Source: an unidentified bacterial endosymbiont
GTDB lineage: Bacteria; Pseudomonadota; Gammaproteobacteria; Enterobacterales; Enterobacteriaceae
Length of the DNA stretch: 64,000 nucleotides
Direction: 5' to 3'
NCBI RefSeq assembly: GCF_918797525.1
Contig: NZ_OU963893.1
Location: forward strand, 1,674,001 to 1,738,000
Part shown: piece after piece, positions 6,759 through 14,670 of the stretch
How positions within the stretch are numbered: position 1 is the stretch's first letter
Layout: every line of letters begins with the position of its first letter
Position numbers and translations under genes: made by a program
The notes under the pieces: model-generated
The model's database searches: none
The model's input: the letters and a program-made list of their open reading frames with translations, nothing else
What the model was told of the DNA's origin: nothing

Positions 6759-9176
6759 TTATGCTAACGCTGCCGTCCTCTGTGGTCGTACAGAGCTATT
6801 GTCCTCTTCCCCCAGCATATCATCCACCGGCGGTAGTTGTGGAAAATCTATCACGCTGTCTGCGTCCTGGCCTGCCCTTGCATTCTGAACGTCTGGCGTG
6901 CGAAGAGCATCAGGGTCAGCAGTCTCATCCACTGCTTCGACATCTCCTACCTGTGCCGCTTGGGTTGCTTCGGCATCTGACCCCTGCTCTGCGTGGACTA
7001 CTTCGGCATTTTCAACCTGCTCCGCTTGTGCTTTAGCGAGTTTTTCTGCCTGCTTGTTATGGCGAGTGTTGAGAGCAAGTTTAGCGAAAAGAGGAACAGA
7101 GACTGCCATAGAGATAGCCCCGAATGTTTCCATTCCAATGAATGCCGACTGTGAAATACCTGGTTGAGTCACCGTTGTTTGTTCATTTATATAGTTTTGA
7201 ACACTTTCTTTCACTGTACCCAGCTTCTCGGATACCGCCTCGGCGTTTTGACTGTATGCGCTGGCATCAGCGCTGAGTTTATGAAGGGTATTGCCTGCCT
7301 GGCTGATTTCGCCAGCCCGGGTATTGATCCGTTGGGCTGTGTTATTTAACGCTTTTTCAGTGATTTTTTCGGCCTGTGCTGCAGCAACTTTTGCTTCTAT
7401 TTCACACTCAGCTTTGGCAGCCTCCGTCAACTGACCGTTTGAAATAACATTACCGGAATCATCAATCGTCATCTGTTGATTATTCGGATCCTTATACGCT
7501 TCTGCTTCTGCGGCAGCGAGTTTGGCATCATAAGCCTTCTGCGCAACATCCTGACTAATCTTCTCATTTTCATTATTCAGCATATCGGCGAACTGGTTCA
7601 TCTTCTCCGCGCTGTTATCGCATTTATCAGCAAGTTTATCCAGCGCTTCGCTCATTTTTGCTTCAGCTGCTGCATCTTGTTCCAGACTATCAATTGCATC
7701 ATCCAATTCAGCGGGCAAATCGCTTAACTGTTCGGATGCATCCGTTTCCGTGGAACCGCCGTCCTGTTTTAATATCGCACCCAGCGCACTGACCAATGCA
7801 CCCGTGACGACAGATACCAGGCCGAAAATAGCAAGGAACATGCTATCAGACATCCGGTGTGTATGTTTGGCTTCTTTGGCTTCAACTGACTTAGCGGTCG
7901 CGGTCTGGGTGCTGCTATCAACGTTCTGATCATCAGTAATATTTGCGACCTCTCCCTCATTAGAAGAGTTACCGACCTCTCCATTACCAGAGACATGACC
8001 CATATTTCCATCAAGAGAATCAGAATCAGAATCAGAATCAAGAGAATCAGAATCGACATCTAACCCACCAGGTAAATAACCACCATTGCCAGAAGTTAAA
8101 GCACGCACATTCTCTAACTGTGCTTGTCCTAATTGAGAGGTCTCATCATTAACTCTTACTTCATTTAAATTATCAGGTCGAGTTAATAAATAAGAAGTAT
8201 CTTGCTCGGCATGTTGGTATTGTGAAGATGTGGCTATGTCAACGTCGTGGTTTACAAGCTGTTCATTAAAAAAACGTATCGTCTCTTGAACTTCTTTAGG
8301 TGTTTGAGATTCAGGAGCATCATTCTTCATGACATTGATGCCGTCTGCTTGACCTGATTCGTAAAGTTTTTTGCTAATTTCAAACATTGTTTGAGCTTTT
8401 AGGATACGCTCAATTTCATCATCAAGTTCTCTTTCTTTTTGTGCACTTGCATCAGATGTTGATCTCTGATCTTTAGCAGATTTAGGAATCTCTGGAAGAG
8501 GTCTATCTGCTAAACTTTTGGTCGGTTTACTTTCTGATTCTTTAGCGGCAGCTTTAGGCTCTGAGTTTACGGTACTGGCGAACAGACCCGCTTTTTTAAG
8601 GTCTTCGGCTATCTTTTTGACGTAGCCAGGACCCTTAGGAATCTCACTTCCAGTCTGTGAAGCTACTGCGTTAGCGGTATCGCCCGCTGGTTTAGATCTG
8701 ACACCGCCGTTCTGTCTTGAAATTTCTTTCGAAGCATTCGTTGTTCCACCACCATCAGCAAATGCAGAAGCCAGAATTTGCACTGAATGACTAGTAAGCT
8801 CCGGACTATCACCTAAATTATTAATAACATTATTTGTAACGGCTTCCATATTCGCGGGTTTGTTAGCTAAATTCGAACCTATACCCTCAAAATTTCTGGT
8901 TACAGCAGTAGTCAAATTATCAGCGAAATCGGGATTATTAATTTGATTACGCCCCTTATCAGAAATTACTCCTGAAACAGCGTTTTTCAGTTCAATGCTA
9001 AAGCCTTGTGTAAGAACAGGTGATCTTGCTTTGCAGTCATATTTCCGAACGGTCATTCCTATGTTATTAGTGGCTTGGGGATGATCATTTTTATTTTGAC
9101 TCGTAATACGAGAAGAACTAGCATGTTCTGTATTACGGGGGCTTGACGTCGATTGCAAACCAATAGTAGTTGTCAT
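6759..9176 (-). CDS. Tir-like translocated intimin receptor candidate
   Basis: An 805-residue protein. In order it has: a Ser/Thr/Asn-rich N-terminus (MTTTIG start, GGAG site eight bases upstream); a proline motif RPLPEIP at 225-231; an acidic Ser-Asp stretch at 373-390; membrane segment 1 at about 446-469; a helical region of about 210 residues; membrane segment 2 at about 681-702; and an acidic, tyrosine-free tail. At 559-586 the segment EAYKDPNNQQ, TIDDSGN, then ISNGQL matches, position for position, the recalled intimin-binding hairpin of EPEC Tir (EAFKNPENQK, NIDANGN, then IPSGEL). This hairpin between two membrane segments is the Tir architecture. The upstream ATG (MELV) overlaps the ribosome site and was rejected. 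It is divergent from the T3SS operon. An SseC-type translocator was considered and is less likely because of the hairpin. Confidence 0.82.
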   Translation of the reverse strand: MTTTIGLQSTSSPRNTEHASSSRITSQNKNDHPQATNNIGMTVRKYDCKARSPVLTQGFSIELKNAVSGVISDKGRNQINNPDFADNLTTAVTRNFEGIGSNLANKPANMEAVTNNVINNLGDSPELTSHSVQILASAFADGGGTTNASKEISRQNGGVRSKPAGDTANAVASQTGSEIPKGPGYVKKIAEDLKKAGLFASTVNSEPKAAAKESESKPTKSLADRPLPEIPKSAKDQRSTSDASAQKERELDDEIERILKAQTMFEISKKLYESGQADGINVMKNDAPESQTPKEVQETIRFFNEQLVNHDVDIATSSQYQHAEQDTSYLLTRPDNLNEVRVNDETSQLGQAQLENVRALTSGNGGYLPGGLDVDSDSLDSDSDSDSLDGNMGHVSGNGEVGNSSNEGEVANITDDQNVDSSTQTATAKSVEAKEAKHTHRMSDSMFLAIFGLVSVVTGALVSALGAILKQDGGSTETDASEQLSDLPAELDDAIDSLEQDAAAEAKMSEALDKLADKCDNSAEKMNQFADMLNNENEKISQDVAQKAYDAKLAAAEAEAYKDPNNQQMTIDDSGNVISNGQLTEAAKAECEIEAKVAAAQAEKITEKALNNTAQRINTRAGEISQAGNTLHKLSADASAYSQNAEAVSEKLGTVKESVQNYINEQTTVTQPGISQSAFIGMETFGAISMAVSVPLFAKLALNTRHNKQAEKLAKAQAEQVENAEVVHAEQGSDAEATQAAQVGDVEAVDETADPDALRTPDVQNARAGQDADSVIDFPQLPPVDDMLGEEDNSSVRPQRTAALA
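8015..8055. repeat. GAATCA hexamer tandem repeat inside the Tir-like gene
   Basis: Four tandem GAATCA units (8017-8040), a three-base interruption, then two more near-identical units. On the coding strand they encode the alternating Ser-Asp run. Gain or loss of units would change the protein by two residues without a frameshift. Confidence 0.8.
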
Positions 9177-9250
9177 AACTAGCTCCATAAATAATTAACG
9201 AAGGAATTTTTACAGAGAATATGGTATTTAAAGTGATGATAAAGGACAAT

Positions 9251-9266
9251 ACCTTTTTTTAAAGGT
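9251..9266. promoter_or_regulatory. Inverted repeat in the tir/ssaB divergent intergenic region
   Basis: A palindrome ACCTTT-TTTT-AAAGGT lies in the 194-base AT-rich region separating the divergent Tir-like gene and ssaB. It could be an operator or a structural element. No strong sigma70 promoter could be assigned for either gene, consistent with activator-dependent transcription. Confidence 0.3.
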
Positions 9267-9370
9267 GTGCGGGTCTATTATTGGACTTGTATGTGTGTAA
9301 TGCCATTTATTGATTTTGAGGGGCTGTTTTGCGACTCTTGCACAATAATAAGAGACGTAAGGAAAGCGCA

Positions 9371-9808
9371 ATGGCAACGTGGCAAGATATTCCCGAAATG
9401 ATCTTCTTGGCTCCAAAAATGAGTGATGTTAAAGAACATAATAGCTTTAATGTTCAAATAAGTTTTTTGTCCGGGAAAGTCATTAAATGCAACACCGAAG
9501 CGTGGTTGTTGCTGGTCAAGTTACCGACCCCGGCAAAAGAACTCATTTTTCGCTGGGTTAACTGCTGTGGCGTCCTGTTGGCGGCAAATGAGGGTTGGCA
9601 TTATGGGGTTATGCAACGCAATGATGCCTGGTGGTTGGTTCAACGCTTTACCGATCAGTATCCTGTTAGTGCGTTACGTCGTAAGGTGCATGAGCAAATT
9701 GCGGTAGCCACGCTGCTTGGTCGACGCCTTCAGAAACAATTACAGAATGTCATGAAAAATGATAAGCAGTTGAATTCATTTTACATGGCAAAAAACGGTC
9801 TGGTATGA
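9371..9808 (+). CDS. ssaB: SsaB/SpiC-like T3SS protein
   Basis: A 145-residue protein, first gene of the secretion operon, overlapping the secretin gene by four bases as expected for ssaB-ssaC. Its C-terminus (LQNVMKNDKQL) resembles the end of Salmonella SsaB/SpiC (LKNVIRNHHKL as recalled). In SPI-2, SpiC takes part in controlling the switch from translocator to effector export and has been described as an effector. I chose ATG 9371, which has an AAGGA site seven to eight bases upstream; an in-frame upstream ATG at 9329 would add 14 residues with a poorer site. Similarity is weak outside the C-terminus, so the call rests partly on position. Confidence 0.7.
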   Translation: MATWQDIPEMIFLAPKMSDVKEHNSFNVQISFLSGKVIKCNTEAWLLLVKLPTPAKELIFRWVNCCGVLLAANEGWHYGVMQRNDAWWLVQRFTDQYPVSALRRKVHEQIAVATLLGRRLQKQLQNVMKNDKQLNSFYMAKNGLV

Positions 9809-11310
9809 AAAACTGGATTTTATCACTTACGCTGCTTCTGATGCCGCTTGAGTCATCATTAGCGGCTGTGCTTGACTGGAAAGGGTCGCCTTTTTTTGTG
9901 ATGACTCACGGTATGCCTGTGACCGAGTTATTGAAAGATTTTGGCGCAAATTATGGCGTGGCGGTTGTGACCAGCCCGCTGATTCATGACGTTTTTATTG
10001 GTCGTTTTGATAAAGCAACACCGGAGCAGCAACTGGATATGCTCGGGCGTACGTATAATCTGGTTTGGTATTATGACGGTAAAGCACTTTATGTGTATAA
10101 AAATAGTGAGATAGTCTCTTCTGTTATTACACCAGAGTTTGATACGCGCGACCAGCTTAAACAATATCTACGCCAGACTGGCGTACTTGCGAAGGGAACA
10201 TGCCAGGTACGCCAGATTGGCGGTTCACAATCATTTGAGATCTACGGGGTTCCGGAGTGCATTAAGCGCATCACTGAGATTGCGAACCAACTCAGTATTT
10301 CATCGCGTAACATGGCACAGGTGGACCAACAAAAAGAAGACGTTCAGGTATTTCCGCTGAAATACGCTTCAGCAACGGATGTTACCTATCAGTATCGCGA
10401 CCAGAGTGTGGTTATTCCTGGGGTTGTGACCGTGCTGCAACAAATGAACAACTCCCAGGCCGTTAATAATGGTGCCACGCCAACGCAGCTCACCGCTGCG
10501 CAACAGCAGACCGAAAGCAGCGGGCCGACATTCTCTGCTGACCCGCGGCAAAATGCGGTGGTTGTTCGCGATCGTGATGCCAACATGGCCATGTACCAAA
10601 GATTGATTTCACAACTGGATCATCGCCAGGATGCGATTGAAATTACGGTATCTATTATTGATGTCAATGCCGAAGATCTTGGGGCATTGGGTATTGACTG
10701 GGCTGCGAATGCAGATATCGGCGGCATGAATCTGCAGTTAAATACCAATTTATCCAGTGCTGGGGGCTACGCGACTTCGGTCATTACCGATGCCAGTGAT
10801 TTCATGGTGCGCGTTAGCGCGCTGGAGCAAAAATCGCAGGCCAAAGTGCTATCTCAGCCATCCGTGGTGACCTTAAATAACGTCCAGGCGGTACTGGATA
10901 AAAATACGACCTTTTATACCAAACTGGTGGGCGAAAAAGTGGCACAGCTCGCCTCTGTCACCAGCGGTACCTTAATGCAAGTGACGCCGCGCGTGGTAAA
11001 AGACGGGACAGGAATTGCTGAAGTGTTGTTGTTCTTAAGCATTCAGGATGGAAGCCAGCAGACGTCTGGGCCTGGCGCCAACGGTATGCCGCAGGTGCAG
11101 AACTCAGAAATTGATACACAGGCAACGTTGAAAAGTGGACAAAGCCTCCTGCTCGGCGGTTTTATTCAGGATCAGGATGTTATTACCGAACGCAAGATCC
11201 CTTTCTTAGGCGATATCTGGGGGATTGGCAATCTGTTCAAAAGCAAAGAAAAAACGAAGATACAAACTGTGCGCCTTTTTTTAATCAAAGCTGTACCACT
11301 TAAGATCTGA
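9805..11310 (+). CDS. ssaC: T3SS outer-membrane secretin (SctC family)
   Basis: A 501-residue secretin that would form the outer-membrane ring of the injectisome. A signal peptide spans about residues 1-21 (ending SLAA). Periplasmic N domains follow (residues of about 30-180 and 245-280), then the secretin core, including VTPRVVKDG, LLLGGFIQDQ and the C-terminal FLGDIWGIGNLF motif. Length is near that of SsaC (497). It overlaps ssaB and is followed by ssaD after eight bases. No pilotin is recognisable nearby. Confidence 0.95.
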   Translation: MKNWILSLTLLLMPLESSLAAVLDWKGSPFFVMTHGMPVTELLKDFGANYGVAVVTSPLIHDVFIGRFDKATPEQQLDMLGRTYNLVWYYDGKALYVYKNSEIVSSVITPEFDTRDQLKQYLRQTGVLAKGTCQVRQIGGSQSFEIYGVPECIKRITEIANQLSISSRNMAQVDQQKEDVQVFPLKYASATDVTYQYRDQSVVIPGVVTVLQQMNNSQAVNNGATPTQLTAAQQQTESSGPTFSADPRQNAVVVRDRDANMAMYQRLISQLDHRQDAIEITVSIIDVNAEDLGALGIDWAANADIGGMNLQLNTNLSSAGGYATSVITDASDFMVRVSALEQKSQAKVLSQPSVVTLNNVQAVLDKNTTFYTKLVGEKVAQLASVTSGTLMQVTPRVVKDGTGIAEVLLFLSIQDGSQQTSGPGANGMPQVQNSEIDTQATLKSGQSLLLGGFIQDQDVITERKIPFLGDIWGIGNLFKSKEKTKIQTVRLFLIKAVPLKI

Positions 11311-11318
11311 GGCGCGTA

Positions 11319-12578
11319 ATGGATTACATCTACAAAATTAAATTTCTGAATCCGCCACTGGCGGGGCGTGAACTGTTCCTGAGGGAAGGTCCGTTTAGCA
11401 TCGGCTCGGGCGATTGCGACGTGTATGTGGCTTTGCTGGAAGGCGATGCAACGGAGATAGTTTTTGAGGTCGGTAGCCAGGGCGTGAGTTTACCGGCAGC
11501 GGGGAAACTGTGGTGTGATGGCGTTGGACAAACTCTCGAAGCCGGAGAATATTTGCCGCAAGGGGTGTGTCTTGATATTGCTGGCGTGCAGTTTGCACTT
11601 GGCGAGACAGAGAGCAGCCTGGATCCTGTTGTGGCAGTGGCACGGCGACAAGACGTTACCATCCAGGCTGCTGGTAGCAAAGTGTTCCAAAAGATTGCCC
11701 TTTTGCTGGCGGTGGTAAGCATTGCTGTACTGGGTGGCTCAGTGTATTGGGTTAACCGCGCTCAGCCTGAAGTTGATGCAATATTATCCTACGCTGAGGT
11801 ACAAAAAAAGGTCACGGAGTTCCAAAAGAAGACGTCTTTAGAGGGAATAAACTTCAACTGGCAAAAAAATGGAGTGGTAAAAATATCGGGCCAATGCAAG
11901 AGCGAAAAGAATCTGCAGCCCGTGCTGGCGTTATTTAAAAGTAACAACATTAATTATGCCCTGGATGCAGTGTGCGATGACCGTCTGATAAAAAACGTAA
12001 CGGATGTACTGCAGCTTAACGGATTTGATCGGGTTTTAGCGTACATGGATAAGACGCCCGGCAAAGTGATCATCAGCGGCGAAGTGGAAGAAGATCATCG
12101 CTGGCAGCAGGTGGTTAATTTATTGAATGACGTGCAGGGCCTGCGTTCGTGGACAGTGAAATCAGTGAATGATAAAGAGCTGGTTGACTTAATTAATGCG
12201 CTGCGAAAGTCTGAGCTACTGCCTATGCTAAGCGTTCAGCGTGTCGATGAGCGTATTGTCGTCAGTGGCCACCTTAATAACCGGGATCGTGACGCATTAT
12301 ACAGTTTGATCCGCGATCATATGCGCACTTTTCCGGGAACGCAGGAAATTGTTTATCAAAATATCAACACCAGCTCAAGTGCATTAGGGATCTTCCCGGC
12401 CCCTATTGTTAGCGTCGGTGGCAACAGCGAGTTTCCTTATGTCATCCTGCAGGATGGCACACGTTTACAGAAGGGGGCCGTTTTACCTGGTGGGTATCAA
12501 ATCGCAAATATCGACAGTATTAACGGTATCGAACTTTCAAAACGCGGGGGGTTATTACATCTACCGCTAGGGTTGTAA
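11319..12578 (+). CDS. ssaD: T3SS inner-membrane outer ring protein (SctD family)
   Basis: A 419-residue protein. A cytoplasmic FHA-like domain occupies residues of about 5-100, a single membrane segment lies at about 125-145 (LLLAVVSIAVLGG), and the periplasmic part carries repeated BON-like ring-building domains. This is the layout of SctD proteins (SsaD, PrgH, EscD), which form the inner-membrane ring with SctJ. Salmonella SsaD has 403 residues. It lies between the secretin gene and ssaE as in SPI-2, with one base separating it from ssaE. Confidence 0.92.
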   Translation: MDYIYKIKFLNPPLAGRELFLREGPFSIGSGDCDVYVALLEGDATEIVFEVGSQGVSLPAAGKLWCDGVGQTLEAGEYLPQGVCLDIAGVQFALGETESSLDPVVAVARRQDVTIQAAGSKVFQKIALLLAVVSIAVLGGSVYWVNRAQPEVDAILSYAEVQKKVTEFQKKTSLEGINFNWQKNGVVKISGQCKSEKNLQPVLALFKSNNINYALDAVCDDRLIKNVTDVLQLNGFDRVLAYMDKTPGKVIISGEVEEDHRWQQVVNLLNDVQGLRSWTVKSVNDKELVDLINALRKSELLPMLSVQRVDERIVVSGHLNNRDRDALYSLIRDHMRTFPGTQEIVYQNINTSSSALGIFPAPIVSVGGNSEFPYVILQDGTRLQKGAVLPGGYQIANIDSINGIELSKRGGLLHLPLGL

Positions 12579-12579
12579 T

Positions 12580-12819
12580 ATGGAAAATAATGCTTTTGTT
12601 AATATCATAGGTGATATAACTGAGAGTAGTGAGAGATTAATGAGTGATTTCTCTGGAGAATATTCTTTCCTGTTACAGGATATCATAGTAACAGCGATAA
12701 ATGAGCAAAAAAAAATCCCCGGAGAGCATCAGGAAATTATAATGCAGGCATTATTATCGGCTTCGCATGTTATTGATGCCGTTACCGCGCGTGCGCGGCA
12801 TAAATTAATACGAAAGTGA
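12580..12819 (+). CDS. ssaE: Small T3SS cochaperone (SsaE/SctE-chaperone position)
   Basis: A 79-residue helical protein in the exact SPI-2 position of ssaE (80 residues), directly after ssaD and before the sseA-like gene. SsaE is the YscE-type cochaperone that, with SsaH, keeps the needle subunit SsaG soluble. Direct sequence similarity is low, and the call rests on length, predicted all-helical structure and gene order. The start is ATG one base after the ssaD stop, suggesting translational coupling. Confidence 0.7.
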   Translation: MENNAFVNIIGDITESSERLMSDFSGEYSFLLQDIIVTAINEQKKIPGEHQEIIMQALLSASHVIDAVTARARHKLIRK

Positions 12820-12838
12820 TCGGTTATGAGAGGGTGGT

Positions 12839-13207
12839 ATGACTGAATTAGAACAAGTGTCGGCAAATGTAGAGCGTGAGAGATACAGGCTTCTTTGTGA
12901 GTTAGAGCGTTTTAATAAATTGAAAGAGCAGTACATGCAGTTAGTTGAGAGGGCACAAACGGATCCTCGTATCGCTGCGCAACTCTCAGAGTTTGAGAAG
13001 GCATACGGTCCCGAGTTTAAGGCCAATACGGAAACACTCAAGGCTGAAATCCGTAAGGCAAACGACCAGTACCAATTATTTATCGCAATGAAGAATCAAA
13101 ATAGTTCTTCTTTTCCAGAGAATCAGCGATCCCTGAACAATGATAGCGCTGCAGCTCCTGAGAAAAAAGAAAAAGTGAAATCGATACTACAAAGTAAATC
13201 GAATTAA
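12839..13207 (+). CDS. SseA-like translocator chaperone
   Basis: A 122-residue, highly charged helical protein; residues of about 1-90 are predicted coiled coil and the tail is lysine-rich. It precedes the filament gene as sseA precedes sseB in SPI-2. SseA (108 residues, also a coiled coil) binds SseB and SseD. No close sequence identity is visible, so function is inferred from position, size and composition. Because no TPR-type chaperone gene is seen in the island, this protein may have to serve more than one translocator. Confidence 0.65.
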   Translation: MTELEQVSANVERERYRLLCELERFNKLKEQYMQLVERAQTDPRIAAQLSEFEKAYGPEFKANTETLKAEIRKANDQYQLFIAMKNQNSSSFPENQRSLNNDSAAAPEKKEKVKSILQSKSN

Positions 13208-13233
13208 CGAAGGTTTTCATAAGAGGTTATCAC

Positions 13234-13830
13234 ATGCAAATGAATGTTAGCGCTACACCTGGACTTATTTATGCCTCATCACCGGTAGGCGTAACATCTT
13301 CATCTTCAGTTATCTATTCACAAGTCAGTCTATTTTCGGCTGTCTGTCTGCTATTGGTTGCACACTGTAATGCCGTTAAAGGTGAAATGGTATCGTTAGG
13401 TGAGGAGTACAACAGGCAGACACAGGATGAACTGGAATGCCAAAAAATGTCCAATGAAACCAACGAAGTACTCACGAATGTTCAAAACGAAGTTTCTGAA
13501 GAAAACGACCCCAACATCACAGCAGCATTGCCTGAAGATGTTGTGGATTTTATCAACGAAAACGCCATTGTGATCACTGGCGTCACAGACGGAGGTTCAG
13601 GCGGCTCATTTTCTCCTATAAGTACTTCTACTGAGTTTAATGAAGGGCAGTTACAAGCTATTAAAGGCCAGTTCGATATTATGTCGACGGCTTATTCTGA
13701 TTCAAATAGCAAGTATCAGCTTGGTTTACAGGTGACTCTTCAGACGCTCAGCCAGGGCATTACTGCCATCTCACAAACTATGGCAAAATCCAATCAGGTT
13801 ATCTCTCAGATAGTCTCAAACTTAAAATAG
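13234..13830 (+). CDS. sseB: Translocator filament protein, SseB/EspA family
   Basis: A 198-residue secreted protein. The segment LPEDVVDFINEN followed by ITGV parallels LPDEVISYIND and ISGI of EspA as recalled, and the C-terminal heptad helix (GQLQAIKGQF onwards) aligns with the EspA/SseB coiled-coil that drives filament assembly. A hydrophobic segment at about 30-47 lies near the N-terminus, as in EspA. It would polymerise on the needle as a sheath linking it to the translocation pore. Length is close to SseB (196) and EspA (192). A GAGG site precedes the ATG. Confidence 0.88.
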   Translation: MQMNVSATPGLIYASSPVGVTSSSSVIYSQVSLFSAVCLLLVAHCNAVKGEMVSLGEEYNRQTQDELECQKMSNETNEVLTNVQNEVSEENDPNITAALPEDVVDFINENAIVITGVTDGGSGGSFSPISTSTEFNEGQLQAIKGQFDIMSTAYSDSNSKYQLGLQVTLQTLSQGITAISQTMAKSNQVISQIVSNLK

Positions 13831-13847
13831 TTAATTTGGAGGTTCGT

Positions 13848-14648
13848 ATGCTTATTTCAGGTACAAATTCAACAAACGCCAGTGCCAATGGCTCCAGCGG
13901 CGTGATGAAAAATTTCATGGCAATCCGAATGATGAACAGACTTAATATGTTACTTTCTGTTCAAAGTCAGAGTATCCAGAATAAAGGTGAAATTTCTGGG
14001 ATCAAACAGCAACAGCAAAATGCGCTTGAGACTCAGGAAGATAATGAGGAGGAATATCAAAAGGAACATCGGCACCGTATTCTGCACGCCATTATCAGTA
14101 TTTTTACGCATATTGTTAATATTGTCATGGCTGTTATCAGGCCTGTTAAACACATTGCGAAAGCAGCAAAAAAGACATTAACTAAAAGCCTGAATAAAGG
14201 TATCAAAAAGGCAACTAACGGCATCATGAAGCACCTTGGTCTGGCGAAGCCGATGCAGCGGGTAGGCAAGGGCGTTCAAAAAAGTCTTAAGGCTGGAATC
14301 AAAGAGCCAGGCATGGGTTCACGCGCGTTAACCCATATTGCAAACGGTGGTCTTGAAGATTTTATTAAACGCACGGCCATTATTAATACGGTTGGTAATA
14401 GCGTTAATAAAATTGATGATGGTATATTTGGTATGCAAACAGCCAAACTCAAAGAAGATATCGCCATAATCAAAACTAATATGGAATTAATTGATTACAA
14501 CTGTCAGCTTTCTGAGTCTATTAAGCAACAAGAGCAGGGTAATATTAAAACCCAGGTCAATGAGAATATTCAAATGCTGGAGGATATCAACTCAGCGGTG
14601 AATGCACTTGGCAATTTGAATATGCAAGTTATAGCTAAAGCAGCCTAA
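13848..14648 (+). CDS. Putative T3SS translocator, SseC/EspD position
   Basis: A 266-residue protein with one hydrophobic segment at about 85-105 (ISIFTHIVNIVMAVI), followed by a strongly basic stretch and a C-terminal coiled coil of about 200-265. In SPI-2 and LEE this slot holds the major pore protein (SseC, 484; EspD, 380), which has two membrane segments; this one is much shorter and has one. It could be a reduced SctE or a second SctB-like protein. The start ATG 13848 has a GGAGG site; the upstream TTG at 13836 precedes and overlaps that site and was rejected. No chaperone gene sits before it, unlike sscA-sseC. Confidence 0.65.
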   Translation: MLISGTNSTNASANGSSGVMKNFMAIRMMNRLNMLLSVQSQSIQNKGEISGIKQQQQNALETQEDNEEEYQKEHRHRILHAIISIFTHIVNIVMAVIRPVKHIAKAAKKTLTKSLNKGIKKATNGIMKHLGLAKPMQRVGKGVQKSLKAGIKEPGMGSRALTHIANGGLEDFIKRTAIINTVGNSVNKIDDGIFGMQTAKLKEDIAIIKTNMELIDYNCQLSESIKQQEQGNIKTQVNENIQMLEDINSAVNALGNLNMQVIAKAA

Positions 14649-14670
14649 TCATTAACAGGAGAGTAATTAA

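Noticed and set aside
7769..8059. A minus-strand 96-residue ORF with an Ile/Leu repeat.
   Set aside because: It is an alternative frame of the GAATCA repeat in the Tir-like gene and not an independent gene.
6759..9176. Reading the 805-residue protein as an SseC/EspD-type pore protein because of its two hydrophobic segments.
   Set aside because: The segments are more than 200 residues apart, the protein lies on the opposite strand outside the translocator slot, and the hairpin between them matches Tir far better.
9329..9371. Upstream ATG for the SsaB-like protein.
   Set aside because: It has no good ribosome site, while ATG 9371 has AAGGA at the right distance.
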